Assembly: GCA_024180945.1 (NCBI GenBank)
Contig: JAKSGN010000036.1
Coordinates: forward strand, 2,108,001 to 2,172,000
Length of the DNA: 64,000 bases
Source of the DNA: Macrophomina tecta
Lineage: Eukaryota > Ascomycota > Dothideomycetes > Botryosphaeriales > Botryosphaeriaceae
Direction of reading: 5' to 3'
Part shown: positions 1 through 13,545 of the stretch, in pieces
How positions within the stretch are numbered: position 1 is the stretch's first letter
Layout of the letters: every line of letters begins with the position of its first letter
Program-made: the position numbers and the translations under genes
Notes under the pieces: model-generated
Databases searched by the model: none
What the model was told of the DNA's origin: nothing
What the model saw: only the letters and a program-made list of their open reading frames with translations

Positions 1-222
1 AATATACTCGTTAGGTAGTACTTTAATCTTTATAGTTAACTTAAAGTTCTAATACAACCCTATTAGAGGTAATAAGCCTAACGCGTATCGCGTACTAATA
101 TATTACGTAATTACTACTATTATTCTAATTCTTTACCCTTCTCTTATTCTTTAAGGTAAACCATTTAGCTACCTAACCCTACTAGGTAATTCTAAAGCCT
201 AGTAGAAGAGGCTACCGTTATA
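1..222 (+). repeat. 5' LTR of element A, 3' part only
   Basis: The segment matches 7602-7824 almost base for base apart from C/T and G/A differences of the RIP type. It ends in CCGTTATA where the other copy ends in CTATTACA, so the original terminus was probably TTACA. The start of this LTR lies before the window. Confidence 0.85.
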
Positions 223-3200
223 CTTTAACTACTATTCTTATAAGAGAAGGTAGTTCCGAGAAAAGAAATATTTAATGATAAAGTAGTATTATCCGACACT
301 TAACGCTAACTAAGTAATATAATAAACGACGTTAATATAAATAATAATGGTTTCTTATAGCCAACTATAGCCGACCTCTTTTAGATTATTTAAGACATAT
401 AAGGCCAGATTAACGAACTACGTAGATAACTCTAGAAGTAGACTAACAAGAACACCTAGCTCTATTAATAAATAGGCGAACTTCGCAACTAAGCTATTTC
501 GATAACCCCTACCCTAGTACCCGTTTATACTTCTATATTAACAACGACTTAACCTCCTAACAAAAGCACGAAAACGGCTAAGCTAGATCTATTCTATAAT
601 AACTAAAAGAAGCTCTAGACCTTTCTCTTATAACTTAACCTATACTTCTTCTTTAACTCTAGAGACTTCCCTACCGATAATAAAAAGATAATATTCGCAG
701 CTACCTACCTCCGCGATATTATAGTATAGTAGTTTAAGCCCTACCTTAGAGACCGAATAGAGAAGAAACTAAAAGTACGTAAAAAGAATACTAAGAAAGT
801 CTTTAGTAGCTATAAGTACTTCGTAACTTAAATTAAGCAAAGCTTCGGAGATCTCGACGAGGTTAATAAGGCCCGACGAGCCGTTATAAACATTTACTAG
901 AAGACCTTAGTAGTAGACTATACTATAGAATTCTAAAAGACCGTAGCGTACCTAGATAACTAGTCTAACTACGCCCTTATAAACTACTACTACCGAGGAC
1001 TTAAGAAAAGAGTTAAAGACCAACTTATAATATAGAACGATTCTAAGACCCTAGATAAGCTTATTAAGCTAGCTATTAAATACGATAACCGCCTCTTCGA
1101 GCGCCAGTCCGAGAAGTATAAGGTAAACTATAAAGCTAATATTTCGCGCCTAGCGCGCCCTAGATATACTTAGAAAGAAGAAGATACTATAGAGCTAGAT
1201 AATATTAACCGCCAAAACAACCTACTAAAAAGAGACAACTACTATAGGAAAAAAAACAACGGCTATAAGAAAAAACAACGTAAAGAATAAATCCTAGAGC
1301 AAAAATAAAGATATAAAAAAGAACTATACGTCTACTATAATAAGACTTAGGAAAAGACACACTACTACCTTAAAAAGAATAAATAAGTCTTAGCTATAAC
1401 GTAAGAACCGAAAAGCTAAGAAGTCTCTACGGTTACTAAGTAAGAAAACCCCTTCGCCGAATTTAATAAGCAATACGAAGAAAGCTAGAGCCCTAAGTAT
1501 TAGAGGCTTAGCTAGATAGCCTACTATAATAATAACTATACTACTTACTAGAGCGACAAGGACGCTATAGGCTAGTACCCTAAAGAGCTATAATATATTA
1601 ATACGACCCTAAGAATAGAGAAAGAGCTTATTAAAGCCTTTCCTAATAATAAGGATCTAGTCGACAACGACACGGGGGAACTATATAATAGCACCCTAGA
1701 GTTAAGCACGACCGATAATAAGTAATAGTAGAATGAAGCTATACTTATAAAAATAACCAAATACCTAACCTAATACGGAGAGATACGCCGCATTACTAAT
1801 AGCCTAGAGCCTACGGTTACCTAGATTCCAGGCCCTATAATTAACCTCGGGACGCAGCAATACAAGGTATAGTAAGAAAAGATATACGCACGTATATAGT
1901 AAGACGACACCTAGAACCCCTAGAAAAAATTACTACTTGAGATAGCTAACGAACTCGCATCCTAGCTAGAGAACGAGGCACGAGGAGTATAATAACGCTA
2001 AGACCTATAGTATCTCCGCGATATAGCCTATACCCTCTATTAGTACGGTATAGCGACTAGGGACAGAAGCACCTTATAATAGATACCCTACGAAAAATAC
2101 GACATACCTACCTTCTAGTATTAGGTTCGAAACGGGTGGATCTACTAGAGGCGACTAATTAAACACAATAGATAGATATAATAGAAAGATACCCTAGTCC
2201 TAGTTAAGAAATAAGACGAATATATCTATTATAAAATAACGGAACGATCTATATTAAAAAACTAGACGGCTTCCCTAGATAGAAATCCTAGAAGGGGCCG
2301 TTAGACAGGTTCCTTAACTAGATTATACGTATAACGAACGGAATTATACCTATTAGATTAAACTTATATCGACTTTTACATATCCTAGTTATATTCTACG
2401 GGAAAAAGGTAATAGCTATAATCGATAGCGGCGTATAAGGCGTATTCGTCGACCCTAAGTTTATCGTTAAGAACTAACTACCCTAGTAAGCTAAGAATTA
2501 TTCTTATCGGCTAAGTACGGTAGACGGCTCCCTAGCAAAATACGAAAATAGCTAGATACGAATTAAGATAGAAGAAGTACCCCTTACCATTAGAAATTAC
2601 TAAGAACGGATTAACCTCGACGTAATAATAATCCCCGGACACGATATTATCCTCGGGATATTATAGCTAAAGACCTACGAGCCGTATATTAGCTAGAGAA
2701 TAAAGACTATTACGTTTCCTAACGAATACTATAGACGCCACCTCGCAACGGTAAGAGAAAGCTAATAAAGCTAAAAAAAAGCGCTAAAGCCTAAGAGCTA
2801 GAGCGAAACCTCCGAGCTAAGATAGTGGAATAATAACGTATCTATAGATATTAAGACTATTAGCTACCGAGCGCTAAAACTTATAACAAGACGAGGAGAA
2901 AAGGCCTATATAATTTACGTAAAACCTAATAAGGACGCCGAGTAGAAGACTCTTACTTATATGAAACGGGGCCTTACGGATAAGAATAAGAATAGCCTAA
3001 AGCTAGTCGAAAAAGACTACCCCTAGAGGCTTAATAGATAGTACGGCTACTTAAATAAAGTAGGTACTAGTCCCCTCGGGTATAAGAGTTATAACGATAA
3101 AGGTATTTCGGCAGCCGAGGTTAGTATAGACCTTAGCAAAATTATAAGGCCTACTACGAATAAGCTAGTACCTATACCGAAATTAGAGATAGTCCTATAG

Positions 3201-6190
3201 AAGTTCTAGAATATACTAAGAATATTCTAGAAAAGAGGTAAAGAATAACTACTAGAGTATTAGCTATAGAATTATAAAATACCCCTACTCCCGGGAATAT
3301 AACCTACTTTTAAGCCTATTTACTCCTTGTCTAAGACAGAGGCCGAAGCATTACGAAAATATATTAATAAAAACCTAGAACGAGAATATATATGACCCTT
3401 ATAGTTACTAGTAGAATATTCTATTCTATTAGTTTCTAAGAAGAATAGTAAGCTCCGCCTCTACGTTAACTATAGATAGCTAAATAATATTATAGTAAAA
3501 AACCGATACCTACTACCTCGTATTAACGAATTATAAGATAAGCTTCGCAATGCCTAGTTCTTTATAAAACTAGACCTTTAAGAAGGTTACCACCTAGTCT
3601 ATATTAAGAAAAGTAAAGAATAGAAAATAGCGTTCTAAACGTAATTCGGGTATTACGAGTATACGGTAATACTTTTTAGGCTTACTAACGCACCGGCTAC
3701 CTTCTAGAGCTTAGTTAACGATACCCTACGTCCGTATTTAGATATATTTACTTTAGCTTACCTAGACGATATCCTAATATACTCGGAGACGCTCGAGAAA
3801 CACACCGAGTACGTAAAAAAAGTTCTAAAGGCCTTAGACGAGCGAAACCTCTAAATAGCCCTAGAAAAAAGCGAGTAGTATACCTAAAAGATAGAATACC
3901 TAGGGTTTATTATTACCCTAGGATATATTAGTATAGACGACAAGAAACTAGTCGCAATTAAAGACTAGCCGATATCGTAAATCGTTAGAAAAGTATAATT
4001 CTTTCTCGAATTTACTAACTTTTACCGAAAGTTTATTATAAACTATGCTAGAATAGCGGCACCTCTAACCGACATTACTAAGAAGAAATATAGGTTTATA
4101 TAGAAAGAAAGATAACAACAAGCGTTTAACTTATTAAAGCAGATATTTATAGAAGCACCGGTTCTAGAGCTCTATAACCCGAATCTACTAATTACGATAG
4201 AAACCGACACTTTAGACTACGCTATAGAAGCCGTACTTAGTTAGCTAGATAAAGAAAATAGACTATACTCTATCGCCTACTACTTAAGAAAAATAATACC
4301 TACTAAGAAGAACTATAACGTCTATAATAAAGAACTCTTAGCTATAGTTACGGCTTTTAAAGAATAGAGATACTATCTTAAAGGCGCTAAATACTAGGTT
4401 ATAGTCTACTACGACTATAAGAACCTTTCGTACTTTACTACTACTAAGAAATTAAACCGTCGATAGATTTAATAGGCTAAAGAGCTAGCGTCTTATAATA
4501 TAAAGATTACCTATAGAAAGGGATCTAAGAACGCTCGCGTAGACGCGCTAAGTAGACGAGCCAACTATATTAAAGAAAAGCTAGGTCTATAACCTATAAT
4601 ACTTAATACGTAGGAGAACGGGTCTTTTATACCCGCTAGCCGTAGCCGCTAGATTACAGCTATTTATAGCCTAGGATAAACGTAGCTTAAGAAAGAACTA
4701 GACAACTCGCTTATCTTAATTAGACTATTCGCCCTAGCGATACGCCTTAAAGGTAACGAATAGGAGCAGAAGATCTAAGAAGCCTACGTAGATAACGTAA
4801 TAGCTTAAGAAATTAGAGAACTCGATAACGACCCCCGAGTAACTAGAAACGTAGATAGTATAATTCTATTTTTAGAATTAGTCTACGTTCCGGTTAAACT
4901 ACGGGAAGAGCTCGTAAAAGATATATATAAAGCCCTAGCACACGGTTATTAAGAAATAAATAAGACGATAGAGCGAATTATAAAAAGCTACTACTTTCTA
5001 AAGCTAAGAAGAATCGTTTAACGAGTAGTCTCGTAATACGATCTTTATATTAGAAGTAAAGCTGCGAAGTACGTATTCTACGAACTACTTTAGCCGCTAC
5101 CGGCACCGAAGCGCCCTTAGTAATTTATCTCGCTAGACTTTATTACGGACCTACCTAAGTTAGAAGAACCGCTTACTAAGATTAAATATAACTTAATCCT
5201 AGTTATTATTAATAAAATAATAAAGTACGTATATTACCTACCATATCTTAAGATGGTAAATACGGAAGAACTCGCCTATACGTTCCTTAAAATAATTCTT
5301 GGTAACTACGGGTTACTAGAAGAGCTCGTATTAGATAAAGATTAGCTATTTATATCTTAATTCTAGTAGACTTTTACTCGCTAGCTTAGAGCTAAGTATA
5401 AGCTCTTAACTATAGTACACCCTTAAACAGACGGATAGATAGAACAAACGAATTAAACGCTAGAATAGTACCTACACTACTATCTTAATTACGCGTAAGA
5501 TAATTAGGTCGAGCTACTACCGCTCGTATAGTTCGCGTATAATAGCTTAAAAGCGTTAGCTATATAAGAATCCCCGTTCTACGCTAATTACGGTTACGAG
5601 CCCACAGCTTATAAAGAGCCTATACTAAGCGAATTTCTAGTCTAAAAAGAAATCCTTAAAGTAGACTAGCTAAAGGCACTCTATAAATAACTATACCTAG
5701 ACCTTAAATTCGTAGCCCTATAAATAGGTAAATACTACAATAGACGGCACTAGGAGGCACTAAAGCTAAAAGAGGGAGACAAAGTTTACCTCCTTAGAAA
5801 AAATATTAAGATAAAACGGCCGAATAATAAACTAGACTTTAAGAAAATCGGACCGTTCGAAATTAAAGAATAGATTAGAAAGGTTAATTTCCGCCTTAGA
5901 CTACCTAATACTATACGAATATACCTTATATTCCACGTCTTACTTCTTAAACCGGCACCAGAAAACGCGACGCCATTACGCTAAACGGAAGAAATGCTAC
6001 CGAAAAATCTAAACGCCGACGAAAATATAGACTAAAATATAGAATAAGTCCTAGACAGCGGCTATATTAACGGTTAATTCCGATACCTCTTTAAATAGAA
6101 AGGAGACTAGAATAATACCTAGAAACCACCGAAACTATACGACTATTAAGAACTTATTAATAAGTTCTATCGCTAAAACCCAGATCGACT
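223..6190 (+). pseudogene. gag-pol of element A, inactivated by RIP
   Basis: Domains can be followed through many stops. A zinc knuckle at about 1324-1380 has Tyr codons where Cys is expected. An aspartic protease DSG triad is at 2424-2432. Reverse transcriptase runs about 3400-3990, with the YLDD catalytic motif intact at 3759-3770. An RNase H start (ETDTLDYAIEAVLS) is near 4198. An integrase H2C2-like region begins near 4930 and a DDE-type core spans about 5120-5480. A chromodomain at about 6022-6182 includes VLDSGYING and the FYR-NP ending. Chromodomains direct integration of such elements to heterochromatin. Nearly every domain has in-frame TAG or TAA codons, so no product is expected. 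Confidence 0.9.
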
Positions 6191-6255
6191 AATACCGCCG
6201 ACTCGTTATACACGAAGGACCCGAAATTAAAATTAATAAACGAAGACAACCGCGC

Positions 6256-6931
6256 CTAATTAACTAAACTAAAACCCTTAAAAGGCGTAGAACCCGAACT
6301 AACGCTAGAAAACCCAATAGACTAGAACAACTCTATAGCGTTATTAGCTAAGGCATCGCCGCGTAAACGCTTTAGCGATCGCTCCTCCTTAGTATTTTCG
6401 GGGTTAATAGAATTCCTAGCCTTACGGGCCGCCTCTAAACGATTTAGCTCCTTAAGGTCCTTAATAGATTATACCTTCTTATTTAATATTAGACCCCTAT
6501 AACGCTGTAATAAAACCTTTTACTTACAAGAACGTTCTAAACGAGACAAAGCAGTATAAAGTTTAGACGTTAATTTTAAAATAGTATTTAGAGCCTCTAC
6601 CTTATCCGCGGTAACCTTCGCAATAGCACGCTCTAGACGAATAACTAAGAAGAAATTAGAATAAGCTAAGCGAAAGTAATAAAAATTTATAATTACCCTC
6701 CTCCGCACTACTAGTATTATAATAGATATTACTACGATGAGCGCACTCCCCGTAACGCGAATACCTAAAAATAATATAATATACTATACTCTTACCCTTC
6801 TCTTCTAGTAAAAGACATCGTATATAAGGAACTAGCATATCGAGGTCTAAAAGCACGTATAAAGAATTAATCTTTATACCTAGAAACTTACGCTTAGCTT
6901 ATTATTTATCGCGCTTACGTTTAGGAGGCAT
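6256..6931 (-). pseudogene. Antisense spliced gene of element A, RIP-damaged
   Basis: On the strand opposite gag-pol an ATG at 6931, 105 bp inside the 3' LTR boundary, opens a frame beginning MPPKRKRDK, a basic stretch like a nuclear localisation signal. Exon 1 is 6697-6931. A 52-nt intron at 6645-6696 has GTAATT at its 5' end, TTCTAAT as a possible branch point and TTAG at its 3' end. Exon 2 continues in frame with a charged, probably helical region (LERAIAKVTADKVEAL) and a KRLR motif, to a stop at 6256-6258. That stop may itself be RIP-made. A few other stops interrupt it. It matches the gene at 12712-13447 in start, RYG-C, IY-NT, LER-CK, NP---K and LKRLR, and in intron position and phase. 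The function is unknown. Confidence 0.65.
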
Positions 6932-7035
6932 CGTGGAAAAAACTTATAGAAGAATAAAGAGAAAAGATAGTAAGAACCTAAGATATAGGTAAATAAATAA
7001 ATCTTTAGGCCGAAGATTCTTAAAGGGGGGGATAG

Positions 7036-7824
7036 TATTACGAACCCTAGAGAAATAAGGGCTTTATAGCCCCACGGGTAGAAAGCCCGCACGGGAAAAA
7101 GTACCGTAGAGGCTAAGAACCCGTAAGAATAATAAAGCCGTAACGTTAGCGCGCCCGTATAAAAAAAACAGCCTCGAGGAAGGACGGCGCGTATAAACCT
7201 AGATAAGATAGTAGCGGAAGCCCGTATAAGAACGACGCCCATATGATATAGTAAGACTACGGAAATACCGACTAGGTCGAACTCCCGCAGGAAAAAAATA
7301 TCTCTAAAGAAAGAATTATAAATCCTAAAAACTAACTTTAAGCTAAGAGAAACGAATGAAAGAAAGTTAAATAACTTATATAATCTAAGAAATAATAGTC
7401 TAACAGTAGAATACTCTCTTAACTAATATAAAAGTCGGATTTTAGGAAATAGGCTTTAGCGCCTATATTACGTAAGGTCTATATAACCTACTTATAGATT
7501 AAAAGCCTTAGCATTAATCTAACTCTTAGATTAATCTAATATTACGACTAATCTAATAGTTATCCTAATTTCTAGATTATTATAGCTTTTCTATAGTATA
7601 TAGAATATACTTGTTAGGTAGTACTTTAACCTTTATAGTTAACTTAAAGTTCTAATATAACCCTATTAGAGGTAATAAGCCTAACGCGCATCGCGCACCG
7701 ATATATTACGTAATTACTACTATCGTTTTAATTCTTTACCCTTCTCTTATTCTTTAAGGTAAACCCTTTAGCTACCTAACCCTACTAGGCGATTTTAAAG
7801 CCTAGTAGAAGAGGCCGCTATTAC
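7036..7824 (+). repeat. 3' LTR of element A
   Basis: The LTR begins with TATTACGAACC (TG read as TA after RIP) directly after the purine run AAAGGGGGGGATAG. It ends CTATTACA. Its last 220 bases duplicate the start of the window. Length is about 789 bp. The left boundary is inferred from the purine tract and from the same arrangement in element B. Confidence 0.8.
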
Positions 7825-10800
7825 ATATAGTAACTAGAAATAAAGAAGTTATTAAAGCCGACGATATTATTAATAGCTTCCCCTTAGACGAGGAACTTAT
7901 AAATAGCGAGACTGAAGAACTATACGACTTAATAAATAGCGAAGTAGAAGCTATACTAGATTCTATAGCTCTTTTAAAACTTAAGCGCCTTATAGCTAAG
8001 TATAGAATTAGCGTAGAAATAATAAACGAGAACGATTAACTCGCCTAGATAATCTAGATTTTCTACGAGAGAGGATTAGCCCTTATAGTACTATAGATAT
8101 AGCGCTAAGGAACTCTCTAGAAAACCTAAATTAAGTAAGATAGAAAGAAGTATGAACTTATTATTATAAAGAAAACCGTACTTATAACGCTCTATTATTA
8201 AGAAATAACTACTTAATAGTAAGTAGACTATAACTCTCTTTAAGAGTTAGTAAGGATTCTTTATTAGTATAATACGATAACTATCTAGAACCGTACGCTT
8301 TAGTAGATACTAGACGAGAAACTTAATATACTAACCTTCTAATACTAGGTGCGAAAGAATATAGTCTACTAACGAAAATAGTTACGTACTAATAAATAGA
8401 CTAGCTAGAAGTAAGTATACCTTTAAGTTAACGAATAGAAAGACTATATATATAGTAAAGTCTACGGCTATTTAAAGCTAAAAAACTAGACGGCCCTATA
8501 GTATTAGAATCGATCTAGGAACTATAGTCTAGGTCCCTTTATATAGTATTATATATATTGGAAACAGAAACTCTTACTAGAAAGAAACTTTAGAAATAAT
8601 TTAAAATTACCGGAGTTCTACGAGAACGTATAATCTTAATACTAGTCGATAGCGGATTAAGCGAAGACTTTATCTATAATAAACTAGTATAAGAATTAAA
8701 TATTTCTTATTAAAAGAAGAAAGAACCCTACTCTCTTAGTAGATTTAATAAAAGAAACGCTAACTATAGAGAAGAATAGATACGTATTAAAATAGAAGAA
8801 GTCTTACTAGAAATTAATAAATATCCTAATTAGATTACTCTTAATATCTAGAGAATTTCGAAATACGACGTTATTCTTAAAATACCTTAGCTTAGGACTC
8901 GCAACCCCCTTATTAACTAGGCGAGCGATATACTCTTCCTACGATAGAATATCTAGAATATTATCGAAAACCTAGAAAGTAGTTATAAGAATATTAAATA
9001 GAAACTACTAGATATCTTCTAAGGATATATTTTTAGTATAAAACGAGAAGTAGCTAGTATAAGGCCTAAACGTAGTAACTATATAGGCAACTTCGATAAT
9101 AGTATAAGTTAGAACTAGAACTACGACGTAGAAGGTAAAGCCTTTTTAGTAAAATATAATTCTATTATAGGAATAAGCCCTACTAAGCGAAACGATACCC
9201 TCAAATTATTAGAAGAAACGTAAGACTTAAATAATAGCGTAAGGCCTAGTAACGGTAGTATTAACGGTAACCTTAAGAAAGGCCTAAGATAGGACTAGGA
9301 CTATAGCGTACGGAACACCGCCTTTTTAGTAAAATATAGCGCCTTAAGCGGAGTAAGCCCTACCGAGTTAAGTATTCTCGAAAATTAGATATAATACTTA
9401 TTATAAAGAACTACGCGGAGAAAGTATAAGGCTAAAAGTAAGGCTTCGCGAAAGTAATTAGTAGCTATAAAATCTCCCGTAAACGTCTAGATAATCTTAA
9501 GAGAGGTATTTAGGCGTATATAATACTAAGAATAATAGGTCTGCCTTATATATATTAAACCCTTACCGGCGGTATAATAGAGAGTATTAGCTAGGGCCTA
9601 ATAAGAAAGACTAAAAAATAAAGACTACCTAACTCCTATTAAAGAAGATAATCCTACGAGAATTAAGAGAGAATAATATAGTAGTTTAGAGATATAGTAG
9701 TAACTATAAGAAATACCTCTAATACCGAAAATAGAAACGGTACCTAACGAGTATTAGAACTTAGTTATCGTTTACTAAGAAAGAGAAAAGGGAGACTTAC
9801 TAAAGTACTAACTATAAAACTATAAGATTTCGCTTAAGCTAGGAATAAAACCGGCTTATAAGCCTATCTACTTCTTATTAAAGAAGAAAATAGAGGCTTT
9901 AAAGAAATATATTAAGAAGAACCTCGAACGAGAATATATTTGGCTATTAATATTATTAGCCGGATATCTAATCCTCTTCGTTTCTAAGAAGAATAGTAAG
10001 TTACGCCTCTATATCGACTATCGATAGCTTAATAATATTACGATTAAGAACTAATACCCGCTTCTATATATTAACGAGCTCTAGGATAAGTTAGAGAATA
10101 TAAAGTACTTTACGAAGCTAGACTTACGGGATAGATACTACTTAGTTAAAATTAAAGAAGGGAAAGAATAGAAGATAGCCTTTAAAACGAGGCTAGGACT
10201 CTACGAGTATACGATAATACTATTTAGACTTACTAACGCGCTAGTAATATTCTAGTCGCTCGTTAACGATATACTACGCGAATACTTAGATATCTTCTAC
10301 CTAGCTTACCTCGACGATATTCTTATCTTCTTAGAAACACTCGAAAAATATAAGAAGTATATTAAAAAAGTTCTAGAAATCCTCTAAGCTAAGAATCTAA
10401 CCATCGCGCCCGATAAGTATAAATAGCACGTTTAGAGAATAGAATTCTTAGGTTTTATTATTACTCCTAGATATATCGGTATAGACGACTTAAAACTAGA
10501 TTCTATTAGAGAATAGCTAGTACTAAAGATAATTAAGAAAGTATAATTCTTTCTTAGATTCGTAAACTTCTATAGAAAGTTTATCTAGAACTATTTAAAG
10601 ATTACGAAACCTTTAACGCGACTTACTTAGAAGAAGTATAGTTTCTAATAGAGAGACGATTAGTAGCAAGCCTTTAATTCGCTAAAATAAATATTTTATA
10701 AAGTACCTATCTTAGGGATATACGATTCCGATAAACTAATCGAAGTAGAAACTAATACGTTAGGATTCGCTCTAGAAGTATATTTTAGCTAGCCTAATAA

Positions 10801-12660
10801 TAAAGGTAGATAGTATCTAATCGCGTTCTACTTAAGAAAGTTTACCCTAGTAAAGCTTAACTATAATACTTATAATAAGAAACTCTTAGCTATCGTCTTA
10901 GTATTTAAGTACTAGAGATACTACCTAGAAGAAGTAGACTAATAAATAATAGTATATTATAACTATTAGAATCTTACGTGCTTTACTACGACTAAGAAGC
11001 TAAACTAACGATAGGTTCGCTAGTTATAAGAATTAGTATTCTATAATTTTAAGATTACGTATAGAAAAGATATAGATAACGCCGCTACTAACGCGCTTAA
11101 TAGAAGGATAGACTATATAAAAAAAAAAATCGAGCCGCAATCTATAGTATTATAGTAGATAAGTAATAGATCGCTTATTCTTACTAGATAGTCTTTTCTA
11201 ATGCTTCGCATCGAGTTAAACCCGTGGTATTAGAAGATTTAAGAAGTATATACTTAGAACTTCTTCGCGTAGAAACTTTTAGCGCTTAAGAACGACCCGC
11301 GTATTACTTAAGATAGAAAAGAAACGCTTCTCTTTAAAGAATTAATCTATATTCTAATAAGACTACGAGAAGTACTCGTTAAGGATATATACGTAGTACC
11401 CACGCATAGATATTAGAGTATTAATAAAACGACCGAGAGGATTATATAAAACTTCTACTTCCTAGGATTACGAAAGATAGTCTAGCGTATAGTTTCGTAA
11501 TACAACCTTTATATCTAAAGTAAAGCCGTAATATACGCTCCATACGAACAACTATAACCCCTAGAAGTACTAGAACGACTATAGTAATAGGTTACGCTAG
11601 ACTTTATTATAAAGCTACTAGAGTCTAGAGATCCACTTATAAAAGTTAAATACGACTCGATTCTAGTCTTTATCGATAGACTTATAAAGTACGTATACTT
11701 TTTACCCTACCTAGAAGTATTAAATATAGAATAGCTAGCCTATACGTTTCTTCGATATATCTTCGCGGATTACGAAATGCCGAAAGTATTAGTTTTAAAT
11801 AAAAATAAGCTAATAAGATCTAAATTTTAGTAAACGCTTATACGCTAGCTTAGAGTAAAGAATAAACTCTCTATAATAGTATATGCGTAAACCGACGGCT
11901 AGATAAAATAAATAAACCGAACTCTCGAATAATATCTCCGCTATTATATTAACTACCTATAGAATAACTAGGCTATATAGCTATCTATAGTATAATTTCG
12001 CCTATAACAGCGCTAAATAAGAGTTAACCAACGTATTACCGTTCTTTACTAACTACGGGTTTAAACTAGATGCGTATAGAAAAACTATTCTAAGTAGAAA
12101 ATTAGCCTAAAAAAGCGTCCTTAAGGCCGAGTAGCTAAGAGAATTATATAAAGCTATTAGTCTTAACCTCGAATATATACGAATTATAATATCTAAATAC
12201 TATAATAGACGGCACCAGGCGGCACTAAACCTTAAAAAGAGAAATAAAGTATACCTCCTTATAAAAAATATTAAATCGAAACGACTAAGCGATAAATTAG
12301 ATTTTAAGAAAATTAGTCTATTCGAAATTATAAAAAAACTTGGAGAAGTTACGTATTAACTTAAATTACCTAATACATGGATAAATTCTATCTTTTACGT
12401 AGTATTACTCGAGCTAGCACTAGAAAACGCCACCATCCTAGAAACTTAGAAAGAAATTATACTAGAAAACCCTAACGCCGAAGAAGACTAGTACCTAGTC
12501 GAGAAGATTCTAGACTATAAACGGTTTAGTCGTTAGCTTAAATATCTCGTTAAATAGAAAGGTTACGGGAACGAAGATAACTAGTAGATACTAAAGAACG
12601 ATATATACCTAGACCTTATTACAGAATTCTATCGCTAGAACCCTAACCTCTCGCGGAAAT
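7825..12660 (+). pseudogene. gag-pol of element B, inactivated by RIP
   Basis: The frame is broken by many TAG and TAA codons, but it can be followed. The protease reads LVDSGLSEDFIYN near 8645. Reverse transcriptase includes FVSKKNSKLRLYIDYR near 9979 and AYLDDILIF near 10303. RNase H and integrase blocks follow. A chromodomain at about 12497-12660 includes VEKILDYKRFSR and ends EFYR-NP. The N-terminal gag portion is either cut by element A or unrecognisable. Stop codons fall where Gln or Trp is normal, as expected of C-to-T RIP changes. No product is expected. Confidence 0.88.
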
Positions 12661-12711
12661 AAGGCCGTCCTCGAGCGAGAATAACGGAAGACCCTCGAGA
12701 GCCGTAATATC

Positions 12712-13447
12712 CTATACTAGGAACAGTAACAAACGAGCAGAATTTACCGACCTAGAAGAACGCGAAGACCTCGCGCTAGTAGGCTTACTAGCAAACTCGG
12801 CTAGTATAGCCTCCTACGGCGTAGTAAACCCCACCGTCGCGTAACGTAGCCGTTTTAACGCGGACGGACCCTTAGAATCTTTAGGGTTAGAATCGTCCTT
12901 CTTATTCGCTGCTAACGCTACTAGAAGCTCCTCCACCTTACAACGATTATACTCGCTTAGCGTATCTAGACTACCCGACTTAGAAAAAAGAGCCTTATAA
13001 CTACGCTTCTCTAATAGTCGCTAATTCTTACATAACCGCTCTAGCTAGGTAGCGGTAGTACCTAACTCTTTCTACTAATAGCTTAACGCCTCTTATAAAT
13101 AATTTAGCTTAGCTAGGGAAGCAAGAAACTTCTCGTACGCCTCGGCCTCTTTAGTTTTTAACTTTTCTTACTCCCGCCGAAGACTTAAGGCTAGCGACAA
13201 TTAGCAAAAATCTAACTAATAAAATAAAAAGAAACGTACCCCCGGAGAGCGATATCTTCTTTGTATTATATATCGTTGCACTCTTCGCAATACAAGCCCC
13301 GTAACGATTATAGTTCGGAGTAACCTTATAAACCGTACCGTTCAACTTATAATCGAAATAAGAACGCGATAAAGGTAAGGAAACCAACTCTACTAAGGCT
13401 ACTAAACGATAGCGCTTCTTAGTTATATCCCGCTTCCGTTTAGACAT
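12712..13447 (-). pseudogene. Antisense spliced gene of element B, RIP-damaged
   Basis: On the strand opposite gag-pol an ATG at 13447, 99 bp inside the LTR boundary, opens MSKRKRDITKKRYR, rich in basic residues. Exon 1 is 13240-13447 and includes YNRYGACIAKSATIYNT. A 49-nt intron at 13191-13239 has donor GTACGT, branch-like GCTAAT and acceptor CTAG, all good fungal signals. Exon 2 continues in frame with a predicted helical region (KEAEAYEKFLASLAKLNYL), LERLCKN, and SNPKDSK followed by ALKRLR. It reaches a TAG at 12712, about 50 bp past the convergent end of pol. Internal stops look RIP-made. The same gene with the same intron phase (1) is in element A. Function is unknown; a nuclear role is only a guess from the basic N-terminus. 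Confidence 0.68.
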
Positions 13448-13545
13448 GGCGGACTTACGGAAAGAAAGCAATCCCAGAAGAAAATATAGGAAAATAGGCA
13501 ACACGGATAAATCTTCGGGCCGAAGATCCTTAAGGGGGGGAATAG

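Larger units (their letters stand above)
1..7824 (+). mobile_element. Ty3/gypsy chromovirus A, RIP-degenerate, 5' end outside the window
   Basis: This is a degenerate LTR retrotransposon. The first 222 bases repeat at about 7602-7824, which marks them as the ends of its two LTRs; the window opens inside the 5' LTR. Between them, on the + strand, lie a decayed zinc knuckle, an aspartic protease, reverse transcriptase, RNase H, integrase and a C-terminal chromodomain. This is the domain order of chromoviruses. A purine run ending near 7032 precedes the 3' LTR. The whole element is TpA-rich, with TAG/TAA at places where Gln or Trp is expected, as RIP produces. No gag-pol frame is open. A second gene lies antisense near the 3' end. 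Identification as Ty3/gypsy is firm; the family name is unknown. Confidence 0.93.

Noticed and set aside
6880..7242. 120-residue minus frame across the element-A LTR boundary
   Set aside because: It lies mostly within the LTR and in a different frame from the conserved antisense gene, with no counterpart in element B.
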